A stretch of DNA of 64,000 nt from assembly GCA_920105625.2 (NCBI GenBank), contig CAKKTE020000077.1:248001-312000 (forward strand), written 5' to 3'. The translations under genes were made by a program, and so were the position numbers. Positions 49,311 through 62,663 of the stretch are shown here, in pieces. The first letter of the stretch is position 1; each line of letters begins with the position of its first letter. The notes under the pieces are model-generated. The model made no database searches, had not been told where the DNA came from, and saw only the letters and a program-made list of their open reading frames with translations. This stretch comes from Clusia tigrina. Taxonomy: Eukaryota > Arthropoda > Insecta > Diptera > Clusiidae.

Positions 49311-52300
49311 ACAGCATTTAAACTTGGCAAACTTTGATATTTATATTACGCACAGTATAAAAGTTAGTGAATTTTGAAGTTGCATCAGTCTTTCATTTTT
49401 TACTCAAAGGTAGCACTGTTATACTAATATCTCAAACTAACAATATTACTTTATTGTCACAAAATTTCAAGGTCTTATGACGCACCAGTAAAAAGTTCCC
49501 GCATTTCAACGTGGCAAACTTTGATAATTATATTTCGCAAAGTATAAAAGTTACTGAATTTTGAAGTTGCATCAGTGTTCTCAAAGGTAGCGCTGTATTA
49601 ACGATTTCTCAAATTGACAATTGTACTTTATTGTCACAAAATTTCAAATTCATATGATGCGCAAGTAAAAAGTTACATCATTTCAACGTGGCAAACTTTG
49701 ATATTTACTTTACGCTCAGTATAAAAGTTAGTTAATTTTGAAGTTGCATCAGTGTTTCATTTTTTACTCGAAGGTAGCACTGTTATACCGATATTTCAAA
49801 TTGATAATAGTACTTTATTGTCACAAAATATCAAGTTCTTATGACACCCCAGTAAAAAGTTACAGCATTTCAATGTTGCAAACTTTGATAGTTATATTAC
49901 GCTCAGTATAAAAGTTAGTGAATTTTAAAGTTGCATCAGTGTTTGATTTTTTACTCAAAGATAGTACTGTTATACCGATATCTCAAATTGACAATAGTAC
50001 ATTATTGTAACAAAATTTCAAGGTTTTAGGACGCACCAGTAAAAAGTTACAGCATTTCAACCTGGCACACTTTGATAGTTATATGACTTACAGTATAAAA
50101 GTTACTGAATTTTGAAGTTGCATCAGTGTTTCATTTTTTGCTCAAAGGTAGCGCTGTTATAACAATATCTCAAATTGACAATAGTACTTTAAAGTTACAA
50201 AATTTCAAATTGTTATGGCGCTCTTGTAAAAAGTTACATCATTTCAACGTGGCAAACTTTGATAGTTTTATTACGCTCAGTATAAAAGTTAGTGAATTTT
50301 GAAGTTGCATCAGTGTTTCATTTTTTACACAAAGAATGTAGCACTGTTATACCGATATCTCAAATTGACAATAGTACTTTATTGTCAGAAAATGTCAAGG
50401 TCTTATGACGCACCAGTAAAAAGTTACAACATTTCAACGTGGCAAACTTTGAGAGTTATATTACACACAGTATAAAAGTTACTGAATTTTGAAGTTGCAT
50501 CAGTGTTTCATTTTTTACTCAAAGGTATCGCTGTTATAACAATATCTCAAATTGACAATAGTACTTTATTGTCACAAAATTTTAAGTTCTTATGATGCCC
50601 CAGTAAAAAGTTACAGGATTTCAATGTTGCACACTTTGATATTTATATTACTCTCAGTATAAATGTTAGAGAATTTTGAAGTTGCATCAGTGTTTCATTT
50701 TTTACTCAAAGGTAGCACTGTTATACCGATATCTCAAATTGACAATAGTACTTTATTGTCAAAAATTTCAAGGTCTTATGACGCTTCTGTAAAAAGTTAC
50801 ACGATTTCAATGTTGCAAACTTTGATAGTTATATTACGCACAGTATAAAAGTTACTGAATTTTGAAGTTGCATCAGTGTTTCATTTTTTACTCAAAGGTA
50901 GCGCAGTTATAACAATATCTCAAATTGACAATAGTACTTTATTGTTACAAAATTTTAAGTTCTTATGACGCTCCAGTAAAAAGTTAAAGCATTTCAATGT
51001 TGCACACTTTGATATTTATATTACGCTCAGTATAAATGTTAGTGAATTTTGAAGTTGCATCAGTGTTTCATTTTTTACTCGAAGGTAGCACTGTTATGCC
51101 GATATCTAAAATTGACAATAGTACTTTATTGTCACAAAGTTTCAAGTTCTTATAACGCCCCAGTAAAAAGTTACAGCATTTTAATGTTGCAAACTTTGAT
51201 AATTATATTACGCTCAGTATAAAAGTTAGTGAATTTTAAAGTTGCATCAGTGTTTGATTTTTTACTCAAAGGTAGCACTGTTATACCGATATCTCAAATT
51301 GACAATAGTACTTGATTGTCACAAAATTTCAAGGTCTTATGATGCACCAGTACAAAGTTACAGCATTTCAACGTGGAAAACTTTGATAATTATATTACGC
51401 ACAGTATAATAGTTACTGAATTTTGAAGTTGCATCAATGTTTCATTTTTTACTCGAAGGTAGCACTGCTATAACAATATCGCAAATTGACAATAGTACTT
51501 TATTGTTACAAAATTTAAAATTCTTATGACGCTCTAGTAAAAAGGTACATCATTTGAACGTGGCAGACTTTGATATTTATATTACGCTCAGTATAAAAGT
51601 TAGTTAATTTTGAAGTTGCATCAGTGCTTCATGTTTTACTCAAAGAATGTAGCACTGTTATATCGATATCTCAAATTGACAATAGTACTTTATTGTCACA
51701 AAATTTCAAGTTCTTATAACGCCCCAGTAAAAAGTTACAGCATTTTAATGTTGCAAACTTTGATAATTATATTACGCTCAGTATAAAAGTTAGTGAATTT
51801 TAAAGTTGCATCAGTGTTTGATTTTTTACTCAAAGGTAGCACTGTTATACCGATATCTGAAATTGACAATAGTACTTTATAGTCGCAAAATTTCAAGGTC
51901 TTATGACGCACCAATAAAAAGTTACAGCATTGGTAGTTATATTACGTACAGTCTAAAGTTTAGTGAATTTTTAAGTTGCATCAATGTTTCCTTTTTTACT
52001 CAAAGGTAGCACTGTTATACCGATATTTCAAATTGACAATAGAACTTTATTCTCACAAAATTTCAAGTTCTTATGACGCCCCAGTAAATATTTAGAGCAT
52101 TTCAACGTGGCAAACTTTGATAGTTATATTACGCACAGTATAAAAGTTACTGAATTTTGAAGTTGCATCAGTGTTTCCTTTTTTACTCAAAGGTAGCGCT
52201 GTTGTAACAATATCTCAAATTGACAATAGTACTTTATTGTCACAAAATTTTAAGTTCTTATGATGCCCCAGTAAAAAGTTACAGCATTTCAATGTTGCAC

Positions 52301-55300
52301 GCTTTGATATTTATATTACGCTCAGTATATATGATTGTGAATTTTGAAGTTGCATCAGTGTTTCATTTTTTACTCAATGGTAGCACTGTTATACCGATAT
52401 CTAAAATTGACAATAGTACTTTATTCTCACAAAATTTCAAGGTCTTATGACGCACCAGTAAAAAGTTACAGCAGTTCAAATTGGCAAACTTTGATAGTTA
52501 TATTACACACAGTATAAAAGTTACTGAACTTTGAAGTTGCATCAGTGTTTCATTTTTTACTGAAAGGTAGCACTGTTATAGCGATTTTTCAAATTGACAA
52601 TAGTACTTTATTCTCACAAAATTTCAAGGTCTTATGACGCACCAGTAAAAAGTTACAGGATTTCAATGCTGCAAACTTTGATAGTTATATTACGCACAGT
52701 ATAAAAGTTACTGAATTTTGAAGTTTCATCAGTGTTTCATTTTTTACTCAAAGGTAGCACTGTTATACCGATATCTCAAATTGACAATAGTACTTTATTG
52801 TCACAAAATTTCAAGTTCTTATGACGCTCCAGTAAAAATTTAGAGCATTTCAATGTTGCAAACTTTGATAATTATATTACGCTCAGTATAAAAGTTAGTG
52901 AAATTTGAAGTTGCACCATTGTTTAATTTTGCTCAAAGGTAGCACTGTTATACCGATATCTGAAATTGACAATAGTACTTTATTATCACATAATTTCAAG
53001 GTCTTATGACGCTCTAGTAAAAAGTTACAGCATTTCAACTTGGCAAACTTTGATAGTTATATTACGCACAGTATAAAAGTTAGTGAATTTTGAAGTTGCA
53101 TCAGTCTTTCATTTGTTACTCAAACTAACAATATTACATTATTGTCACAATATTTCAAGGTTTTATGACGCACCAGTAAAAAGTTACCGCATTTCAACGT
53201 GGCAAACTTTGATAGTTGTATTACGCAATGTATAAAAGTTACTGAATTTTGATGTTGCATCAGTGTTTCATTTTTTACTCAAAGGTAGCGCTGTTATAAC
53301 GATTTCTCAAATTGACAATAGTACTTTATTGTCACAAAATTTCAAAATCTTATGACGCTCTAGTAAAAAGTTACATCATTTCAACGTGGCAAACTTTGAT
53401 AGTTATAGTACGCTCAGTATAAAAGTTACTGAATTTTGAAGTTGCATCAGTGTTTCAGTTTTTACACAAAGAATGTAGCACTGTTATACCGATATCTCAA
53501 ATTGACAATAGTACTTTATTGTCACAAAATTTCAAGTTTTTATGACGCCCCAGTAAAAAGTTACAACATTTCAATGTTGCAAACTTTGATAGTTATTTTA
53601 CGCTCAGTATAAAACTTTGTGAATTTTGAGGTTGCATCAGTGTTTCATTTTTTACTCAAAGGTAGCACTGTTATACCGATATCTCAAATTGACAATAGTC
53701 CTTTATTGTCAAAAATTTTCAAAGTCTTATGACGCTCCAGTAAAAAGTGATAGGATTTCAATGTTGCAAACTTTGATAGTTATATTACGCACAGTATAAA
53801 AGTTACTGAATTTTGAAGTTGCATCAGTGTTTCATTTTTTACTCAAAGGTAGCGCAGTTATAACAATATCTCAAATTGACAATAGTACTTTATTGTTACA
53901 AAATTTTAAGTTCTTATGACGTTCCAGTAAAAAGTTAAAGCATTTCAATGTTGCACACTTTGATATTTATATTACGCTCAGTATAAATGTTAGTGAATTT
54001 TGAAGTTGCATCAGTGTTTCATTTTTTACTCGAAGGTAGCACTGTTATACCGATATCTAAAATTGACAATAGTACTTTATTGTCACAAAGTTTCAAGTTC
54101 TTATAACGCCCCAGTAAAAAGTTACAGCATTTTAATGTTGCAAACTTTGATAATTATATTACGCTCAGTATAAAAGTTAGTGAATTTTAAAGTTGCATCA
54201 GTGTTTCATTTTTTACTCAAAGGTAGCACTGTTATACCGATATCTCAAATTGACAATAGTACTTGATTGTCACAAAATTTCAAGGTCTTATGATGCACCA
54301 GTACAAAGTTACAGCATTTCAACGTGGAAAACTTTGATAATTATATTACGCACAGTATAATAGTTACTGAATTTTGAAGTTGCATCAATGTTTCATTTTT
54401 TACTCGAAGGTAGCACTGCTATAACAATATCTCAAATTGACAATAGTACTTTATTGTTACAAAATTTAAAATTCTTATGACGCTCTAGTAAAAAGGTACA
54501 TCATTTGAACGTGGCAGACTTTGATATTTATATTACGCTCAGTATAAAAGTTAGTTAATTTTGAAGTTGCATCAGTGCTTCATGTTTTACTCAAAGAATG
54601 TAGCACTGTTATATCGATATCTCAAATTGACAATAGTACTTTATTGTCACAAAATTTCAAGTTCTTATGACGCACCAGTAAAAAGTTACAGCATTTTAAT
54701 GTTGCAAACTTTGATAATTATATTACGCTCAGTATAAAAGTTAGTGAATTTTAAAGTTGCATCAGTGTTTGATTTTTTACTCAAAGGTAGCACTGTTATA
54801 CCGATATCTGAAATTGACAATAGTACTTTATAGTCGCAAAATTTCAAGGTCTTATGACGCACCAATAAAAAGTTACAACATTGGTAGTTATATTACGTAC
54901 AGTCTAAAGTTTAGTGAATTTTTAAGTTGCATCAGTGTTTCCTTTTTTACTCAAAGGTAGCACTGTTATACCGATATTTCAAATTGACAATAGAACTTTA
55001 TTCTCACAAAATTTCAAGTTCTTATGACGCCCCAGTAAAAATTTAGAGCATTTCAACGTGGCAAACTTTGATAGTTATATTACGCACAGTATAAAAGTTA
55101 CTGAATTTTGAAGTTGCATCAGTGTTTCCTTTTTTACTCAAAGGGAGCGCTGTTGTAACAATATCTCAAATTGACAATAGTACTTTATTGTCACAAAATT
55201 TTAAGTTCTTATGATGCCCCAGTAAAAAGTTACAGCATTTCAATGTTGCACGCTTTGATATTTATATTACGCTCAGTATATATGTTTGTGAATTTTGAAG

Positions 55301-55986
55301 TTGCATCAGTGTTTCATTTTTTACTCAATGGTAGCACTGTTATACCGATATCTAAAATTGACAATAGTACTTTATTCTCACAAAATTTCAAGGTCTTATG
55401 ACGCACCAGTAAAAAGTTACAGCAGTTCAAATTGGCAAACTTTGATAGTTATATTACACACAGTATAAAAGTTACTGAACTTTGAAGTTGCATCAGTGTT
55501 TCATTTTTTACTGAAAGGTAGCACTGTTATAGCGATTTTTCAAATTGACAATAGTACTTTATTTTCACAAAATTTCAAGGTCTTATGACACACCAGTAAA
55601 AATTTACAGGATTTCAATGCTGCAAACTTTGATAGTTATATTACGCACAGTATAAAAGTTACTGAATTTTGAAGTTTTATCAGTGTTTCATTTTTTACTC
55701 AATGGTAGCACTGTTATACCGATATCTCAAATTGACAATAGTACTTTATTCTCACAAAATTTCAAGTTCTTATGACGCTCCAGTAAAAATTTAGAGCATT
55801 TCAATGTTGCAAACTTTGATAATTATATTACGCTCAGTATAAAAGTTAGTGAAATTTGAAGTTGCACCATTGTTTAATTTTGCTCAAAGGTAGCACTGTT
55901 ATACCGATATCTGAAATTGACAATAGTACTTTATGATCACATAATTTCAAGGTCTTATGACGCTCTAGTAAAAAGTTACAGCATTT
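49310..55986 (+). repeat. 6,677-bp higher-order repeat, copy 1 (blocks B-A-C-A)
   Basis: About 36 monomers form one higher-order unit that is repeated immediately downstream. By eye it divides into B (49310-50690), A (50690-53035), C (53035-53640) and a second A (53640-55986). The two A blocks are offset by 2,951 bp; for example 51806 matches 54757 and 52220 matches 55171. B has a 10-bp deletion near 49580 relative to its next copy. No gene is present. Confidence 0.88.
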
Positions 55987-58900
55987 AAACTTGGCAAACT
56001 TTGATATTTATATTACGCACAGTATAAAAGTTAGTGAATTTTGAAGTTGCATCAGTCTTTCATTTTTTACTCAAAGGTAGCACTGTTATACTAATATCTC
56101 AAACTAACAATATTACTTTATTGTCACAAAATTTCAAGGTCTTATGACGCACCAGTAAAAAGTTCCCGCATTTCAACGTGGCAAACTTTGATAATTATAT
56201 TTCGTAAAGTATAAAAGTTACTGAATTTTGAAGTTGCATCAGTGTTTCATTTTTTACTCAAAGGTAGCGCTGTATTAACGATTTCTCAAATTGACAATTG
56301 TACTTTATTGTCACAAAATTTCAAATTCATATGATGCGCAAGTAAAAAGTTACATCATTTCAACGTGGCAAACTTTGATATTTACTTTACGCTCAGTATA
56401 AAAGTTAGTTAATTTTGAAGTTGCATCAGTGTTTCATTTTTTACTCGAAGGTAGCACTGTTATACCGATATTTCAAATTGATAATAGTACTTTATTGTCA
56501 CAAAATATCAAGTTCTTATGACACCCCAGTAAAAAGTTACAGCATTTCAATGTTGCAAACTTTGATAGTTATATTACGCTCAGTATAAAAGTTAGTGAAT
56601 TTTAAAGTTGCATCAGTGTTTGATTTTTTACTCAAAGATAGTACTGTTATACCGATATCTCAAATTGACAATAGTACATTATTGTAACAAAATTTCAAGG
56701 TTTTAGGACGCACCAGTAAAAAGTTACAGCATTTCAACCTGGCACACTTTGATAGTTATATGACTTACAGTATAAAAGTTACTGAATTTTGAAGTTGCAT
56801 CAGTGTTTCATTTTTTGCTCAAAGGTAGCGCTGTTATAACAATATCTCAAATTGACAATAGTACTTTAAAGTTACAAAATTTCAAATTGTTATGGCGCTC
56901 TTGTAAAAAGTTACATCATTTCAACGTGGCAAACTTTGATAGTTTTATTACGCTCAGTATAAAAGTTAGTGAATTTTGAAGTTGCATCAGTGTTTCATTT
57001 TTTACACAAAGAATGTAGCACTGTTATACCGATATCTCAAATTGACAATAGTACTTTATTGTCAGAAAATGTCAAGGTCTTATGACGCACCAGTAAAAAG
57101 TTACAACATTTCAACGTGGCAAACTTTGAGAGTTATATTACACACAGTATAAAAGTTACTGAATTTTGAAGTTGCATCAGTGTTTCATTTTTTACTCAAA
57201 GGTATCGCTGTTATAACAATATCTCAAATTGACAATAGTACTTTATTGTCACAAAATTTTAAGTTCTTATGATGCCCCAGTAAAAAGTTACAGGATTTCA
57301 ATGTTGCACACTTTGATATTTATATTACTCTCAGTATAAATGTTAGAGAATTTTGATTTTGCATCAGTGTTTCATTTTTTACTCAAAGGTAGCACTGTTA
57401 TACCGATATCTCAAATTGACAATAGTACTTTATTGTCAAAAATTTCAAGGTCTTATGACGCTTCTGTAAAAACTTACACGATTTCAATGTTGCAAACTTT
57501 GATAGTTATATTACGCACAGTATAAAAGTTACTGAATTTTGAAGTTGCATCAGTGTTTCATTTTTCACTCAAAGGTAGCGCAGTTATAACAATATCTCAA
57601 ATTGACAATAGTACTTTATTGTTACAAAATTTTAAGTTCTTATGACGCTCCAGTAAAAAGTTAAAGCATTTCAATGTTGCACACTTTGATATTTATATTA
57701 CGCTCAGTATAAATGTTAGTGAATTTTGAAGTTGCATCAGTGTTTCATTTTTTACTCGAAGGTAGCACTGTTATGCCGATATCTAAAATTGACAATAGTA
57801 CTTTATTGTCACAAAGTTTCAAGTTCTTATAACGCCCCAGTAAAAAGTTACAGCATTTTAATGTTGCAAACTTTGATAATTATATTACGCTCAGTATAAA
57901 AGTTAGTGAATTTTAAAGTTGCATCAGTGTTTGATTTTTTACTCAAAGGTAGCACTGTTATACCGATATCTCAAATTGACAATAGTACTTGATTGTCACA
58001 AAATTTCAAGGTCTTATGATGCACCAGTACAAAGTTACAGCATTTCAACGTGGAAAACTTTGATAATTATATTACGCACAGTATAATAGTTACTGAATTT
58101 TGAAGTTGCATCAATGTTTCATTTTTTACTCGAAGGTAGCACTGCTATAACAATATCTCAAATTGACAATAGTACTTTATTGTTACAAAATTTAAAATTC
58201 TTATGACGCTCTAGTAAAAAGGTACATCATTTGAACGTGGCAGACTTTGATATTTATATTACGCTCAGTATAAAAGTTAGTTAATTTTGAAGTTGCATCA
58301 GTGCTTCATGTTTTACTCAAAGAATGTAGCACTGTTATATCGATATCTCAAATTGACAATAGTACTTTATTGGCACAAAATTTCAAGTTCTTATAACGCC
58401 CCAGTAAAAAGTTACAGCATTTTAATGTTGCAAACTTTGATAATTATATTACGCTCAGTATAAAAGTTAGTGAATTTTAAAGTTGCATCAGTGTTTGATT
58501 TTTTACTCAAAGGTAGCACTGTTATACCGATATCTGAAATTGACAATAGTACTTTATAGTCGCAAAATTTCAAGGTCTTATGACGCACCAATAAAAAGTT
58601 ACAGCATTGGTAGTTATATTACGTACAGTCTAAAGTTTAGTGAATTTTTAAGTTGCATCAATGTTTCCTTTTTTACTCAAAGGTAGCACTGTTATACCGA
58701 TATTTCAAATTGACAATAGAACTTTATTCTCACAAAATTTCAAGTTCTTATGACGCCCCAGTAAAAATTTAGAGCATTTCAACGTGGCAAACTTTGATAG
58801 TTATATTACGCACAGTATAAAAGTTACTGAATTTTGAAGTTGCATCAGTGTTTCCTTTTTTACTCAAAGGTAGCGCTGTTGTAACAATATCTCAAATTGA

Positions 58901-61900
58901 CAATAGTACTTTATTGTCACAAAATTTTAAGTTCTTATGATGCCCCAGTAAAAAGTTACAGCATTTCAATGTTGCACGCTTTGATATTTATATTACGCTC
59001 AGTATATATGATTGTGAATTTTGAAGTTGCATCAGTGTTTCATTTTTTACTCAATGGTAGCACTGTTATACCGATATCTAAAATTGACAATAGTACTTTA
59101 TTCTCACAAAATTTCAAGGTCTTATGACGCACCAGTAAAAAGTTACAGCAGTTCAAATTGGCAAACTTTGATAGTTATATTACACACAGTATAAAAGTTA
59201 CTGAACTTTGAAGTTGCATCAGTGTTTCATTTTTTACTGAAAGGTAGCACTGTTATAGCGATTTCTCAAATTGACAATAGTACTTTATTGTCACAAAATT
59301 TCAAGGTCTTATGACGCACCAGTAAAAATTTACAGGATTTCAATGCTGCAAACTTTGATAGTTATATTACGCACAGTATAAAAGTTACTGAATTTTGAAG
59401 TTTCATCAGTGTTTCATTTTTTACTCAAAGGCAGCACTGTTATACCGATATCTCAAATTGACAATAGTTCTTAATTGTCACAAAATTTCAAGTTCTTATG
59501 ACGCTCCAGTAAAAATTTAGAGCATTTCAATGTTGCAAACTTTGATAATTATATTACGCTCAGTATAAAAGTTAGTGAAATTTGAAGTTGCACCATTGTT
59601 TAATTTTGCTCAAAGGTAGCACTGTTATACCGATATCTGAAATTGACAATAGTACTTTATTATCACATAATTTCAAGGTCTTATGACGCTCTAGTAAAAA
59701 GTTACAGCATTTCAACTTGGCAAACTTTGATAGTTATATTACGCACAGTATAAAAGTTAGTGAATTTTGAAGTTGCATCAGTCTTTCATTTGTTACTCAA
59801 ACTAACAATATTACATTATTGTCACAATATTTCAAGGTTTTATGACGCACCAGTAAAAAGTTACCGCATTTCAACGTGGCAAACTTTGATAGTTGTATTA
59901 CGCAATGTATAAAAGTTACTGAATTTTGATGTTGCATCAGTGTTTCATTTTTTACTCAAAGGTAGCGCTGTTATAACGATTTCTCAAATTGACAATAGTA
60001 CTTTATTGTCACAAAATTTCAAAATCTTATGACGCTCTAGTAAAAAGTTACATCTTTTCAACGTGGCAAACTTTGATAGTTATAGTACGCTCAGTATAAA
60101 AGTTACTGAATTTTGAAGTTGCATCAGTGTTTCAGTTTTTACACAAAGAATGTAGCACTGTTATACCGATATCTCAAATTGACAATAGTACTTTATTGTC
60201 ACAAAATTTCAAGTTTTTATGACGCCCCAGTAAAAAGTTACAACATTTCAATGTTGCAAACTTTGATAGTTATTTTACGCTCAGTATAAAACTTTGTGAA
60301 TTTTGAGGTTGCATCAGTGTTTCATTTTTACTCAAAGGTAGCACTGTTATACCGATATCTCAAATTGACAATAGTCCTTTATTGTCAAAAATTTTCAAAG
60401 TCTTATGACGCTCCAGTAAAAAGTGATAGGATTTCAATGTTGCAAACTTTGATAGTTATATTACGCACAGTATAAAAGTTACTGAATTTTGAAGTTGCAT
60501 CAGTGTTTCATTTTTTACTCAAAGGTAGCGCAGTTATAACAATATCTCAAATTGACAATAGTACTTTATTGTTACAAAATTTTAAGTTCTTATGACGTTC
60601 CAGTAAAAAGTTAAAGCATTTCAATGTTGCACACTTTGATATTTATATTACGCTCAGTATAAATGTTAGTGAATTTTGAAGTTGCATCAGTGTTTCATTT
60701 TTTACTCGAAGGTAGCACTGTTATACCGATATCTAAAATTGACAATAGTACTTTATTGTCACAAAGTTTCAAGTTCTTATAACGCCCCAGTAAAAAGTTA
60801 CAGCATTTTAATGTTGCAAACTTTGATAATTATATTACGCTCAGTATAAAAGTTAGTGAATTTTAAAGTTGCATCAGTGTTTGATTTTTTACTCAAAGGT
60901 AGCACTGTTATACCGATATCTCAAATTGACAATAGTACTTGATTGTCACAAAATTTCAAGGTCTTATGATGCACCAGTACAAAGTTACAGCATTTCAACG
61001 TGGAAAACTTTGATAATTATATTACGCACAGTATAATAGTTACTGAATTTTGAAGTTGCATCAATGTTTCATTTTTTACTCGAAGGTAGCACTGCTATAA
61101 CAATATCTCAAATTGACAATAGTACTTTATTGTTACAAAATTTAAAATTCTTATGACGCTCTAGTAAAAAGGTACATCATTTGAACGTGGCAGACTTTGA
61201 TATTTATATTACGCTCAGTATAAAAGTTAGTTAATTTTGAAGTTGCATCAGTGCTTCATGTTTTACTCAAAGAATGTAGCACTGTTATATCGATATCTCA
61301 AATTGACAATAGTGCTTTATTGTCACAAAATTTCAAGTTCTTATGACGCACCAGTAAAAAGTTACAGCATTTTAATGTTGCAAACTTTGATAATTATATT
61401 ACGCTCAGTATAAAAGTTAGTGAATTTTAAAGTTGCATCAGTGTTTGATTTTTTACTCAAAGGTAGCACTGTTATACCGATATCTGAAATTGACAATAGT
61501 ACTTTATAGTCGCAAAATTTCAAGGTCTTATGACGCACCAATAAAAAGTTACAGCATTGGTAGTTATATTACGTACAGTCTAAAGTTTAGTGAATTTTTA
61601 AGTTGCATCAGTGTTTCCTTTTTTACTCAAAGGTAGCACTGTTATACCGATATTTCAAATTGACAATAGAACTTTATTCTCACAAAATTTCAAGTTCTTA
61701 TGACGCCCCAGTAAAAATTTAGAGCATTTCAACGTGGCAAACTTTGATAGTTATATTACGCACAGTATAAAAGTTACTGAATTTTGAAGTTGCATCAGTG
61801 TTTCCTTTTTTACTCAAAGGGAGCGCTGTTGTAACAATATCTCAAATTGACAATAGTACTTTATTGTCACAAAATTTTAAGTTCTTATGATGCCCCAGTA

Positions 61901-62663
61901 AAAAGTTACAGCATTTCAATGTTGCACGCTTTGATATTTATATTACGCTCAGTATATATGTTTGTGAATTTTGAAGTTGCATCAGTGTTTCATTTTTTAC
62001 TCAATGGTAGCACTGTTATACCGATATCTAAAATTGACAATAGTACTTTATTCTCACAAAATTTCAAGGTCTTATGACGCACCAGTAAAAAGTTACAGCA
62101 GTTCAAATTGGCAAACTTTGATAGTTATATTACACACAGTATAAAAGTTACTGAACTTTGAAGTTGCATCAGTGTTTCATTTTTTACTGAAAGGTAGCAC
62201 TGTTATAGCGATTTTTCAAATTGACAATAGTACTTTATTTTCACAAAATTTCAAGGTCTTATGACACACCAGTAAAAATTTACAGGATTTCAATGCTGCA
62301 AACTTTGATAGTTATATTACGCACAGTATAAAAGTTACTGAATTTTGAAGTTTTATCAGTGTTTCATTTTTTACTCAAAGGTAGCACTGTTATACCGATA
62401 TCTCAAATTGACAATAGTACTTTATTCTCACAAAATTTCAAGTTCTTATGACGCTCCAGTAAAAATTTAGAGCATTTCAATGTTGCAAACTTTGATAATT
62501 ATATTACGCTCAGTATAAAAGTTAGTGAAATTTGAAGTTGCACCATTGTTTAATTTTGCTCAAAGGTAGCACTGTTATACCGATATCTGAAATTGACAAT
62601 AGTACTTTATTATCACATAATTTCAAGGTCTTATGACGCTCTAGTAAAAAGTTACAGCATTTC
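55987..62663 (+). repeat. 6,677-bp higher-order repeat, copy 2 (blocks B-A-C-A)
   Basis: This is a second copy of the preceding unit at an offset of 6,676-6,677 bp. Matching points are 50663/57340, 51806/58483, 52220/58897, 54757/61433 and 55171/61847. The copies differ by scattered single bases, so divergence between higher-order units is far lower than between neighbouring monomers. No gene is present. Confidence 0.9.

Noticed and set aside
387..62077. Many open frames of 60-106 codons throughout the satellite
   Set aside because: They repeat with the monomer, often start at TTG and differ only as the monomers differ. The peptides show no domain, and frames break wherever a monomer varies in length.
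49310..62663. The 6.68 kb repeat as a pure assembly artefact
   Set aside because: The copies differ by scattered single-base changes and a 10-bp indel, which a simple duplicated contig would not show. Long reads would still be needed to fix copy number.
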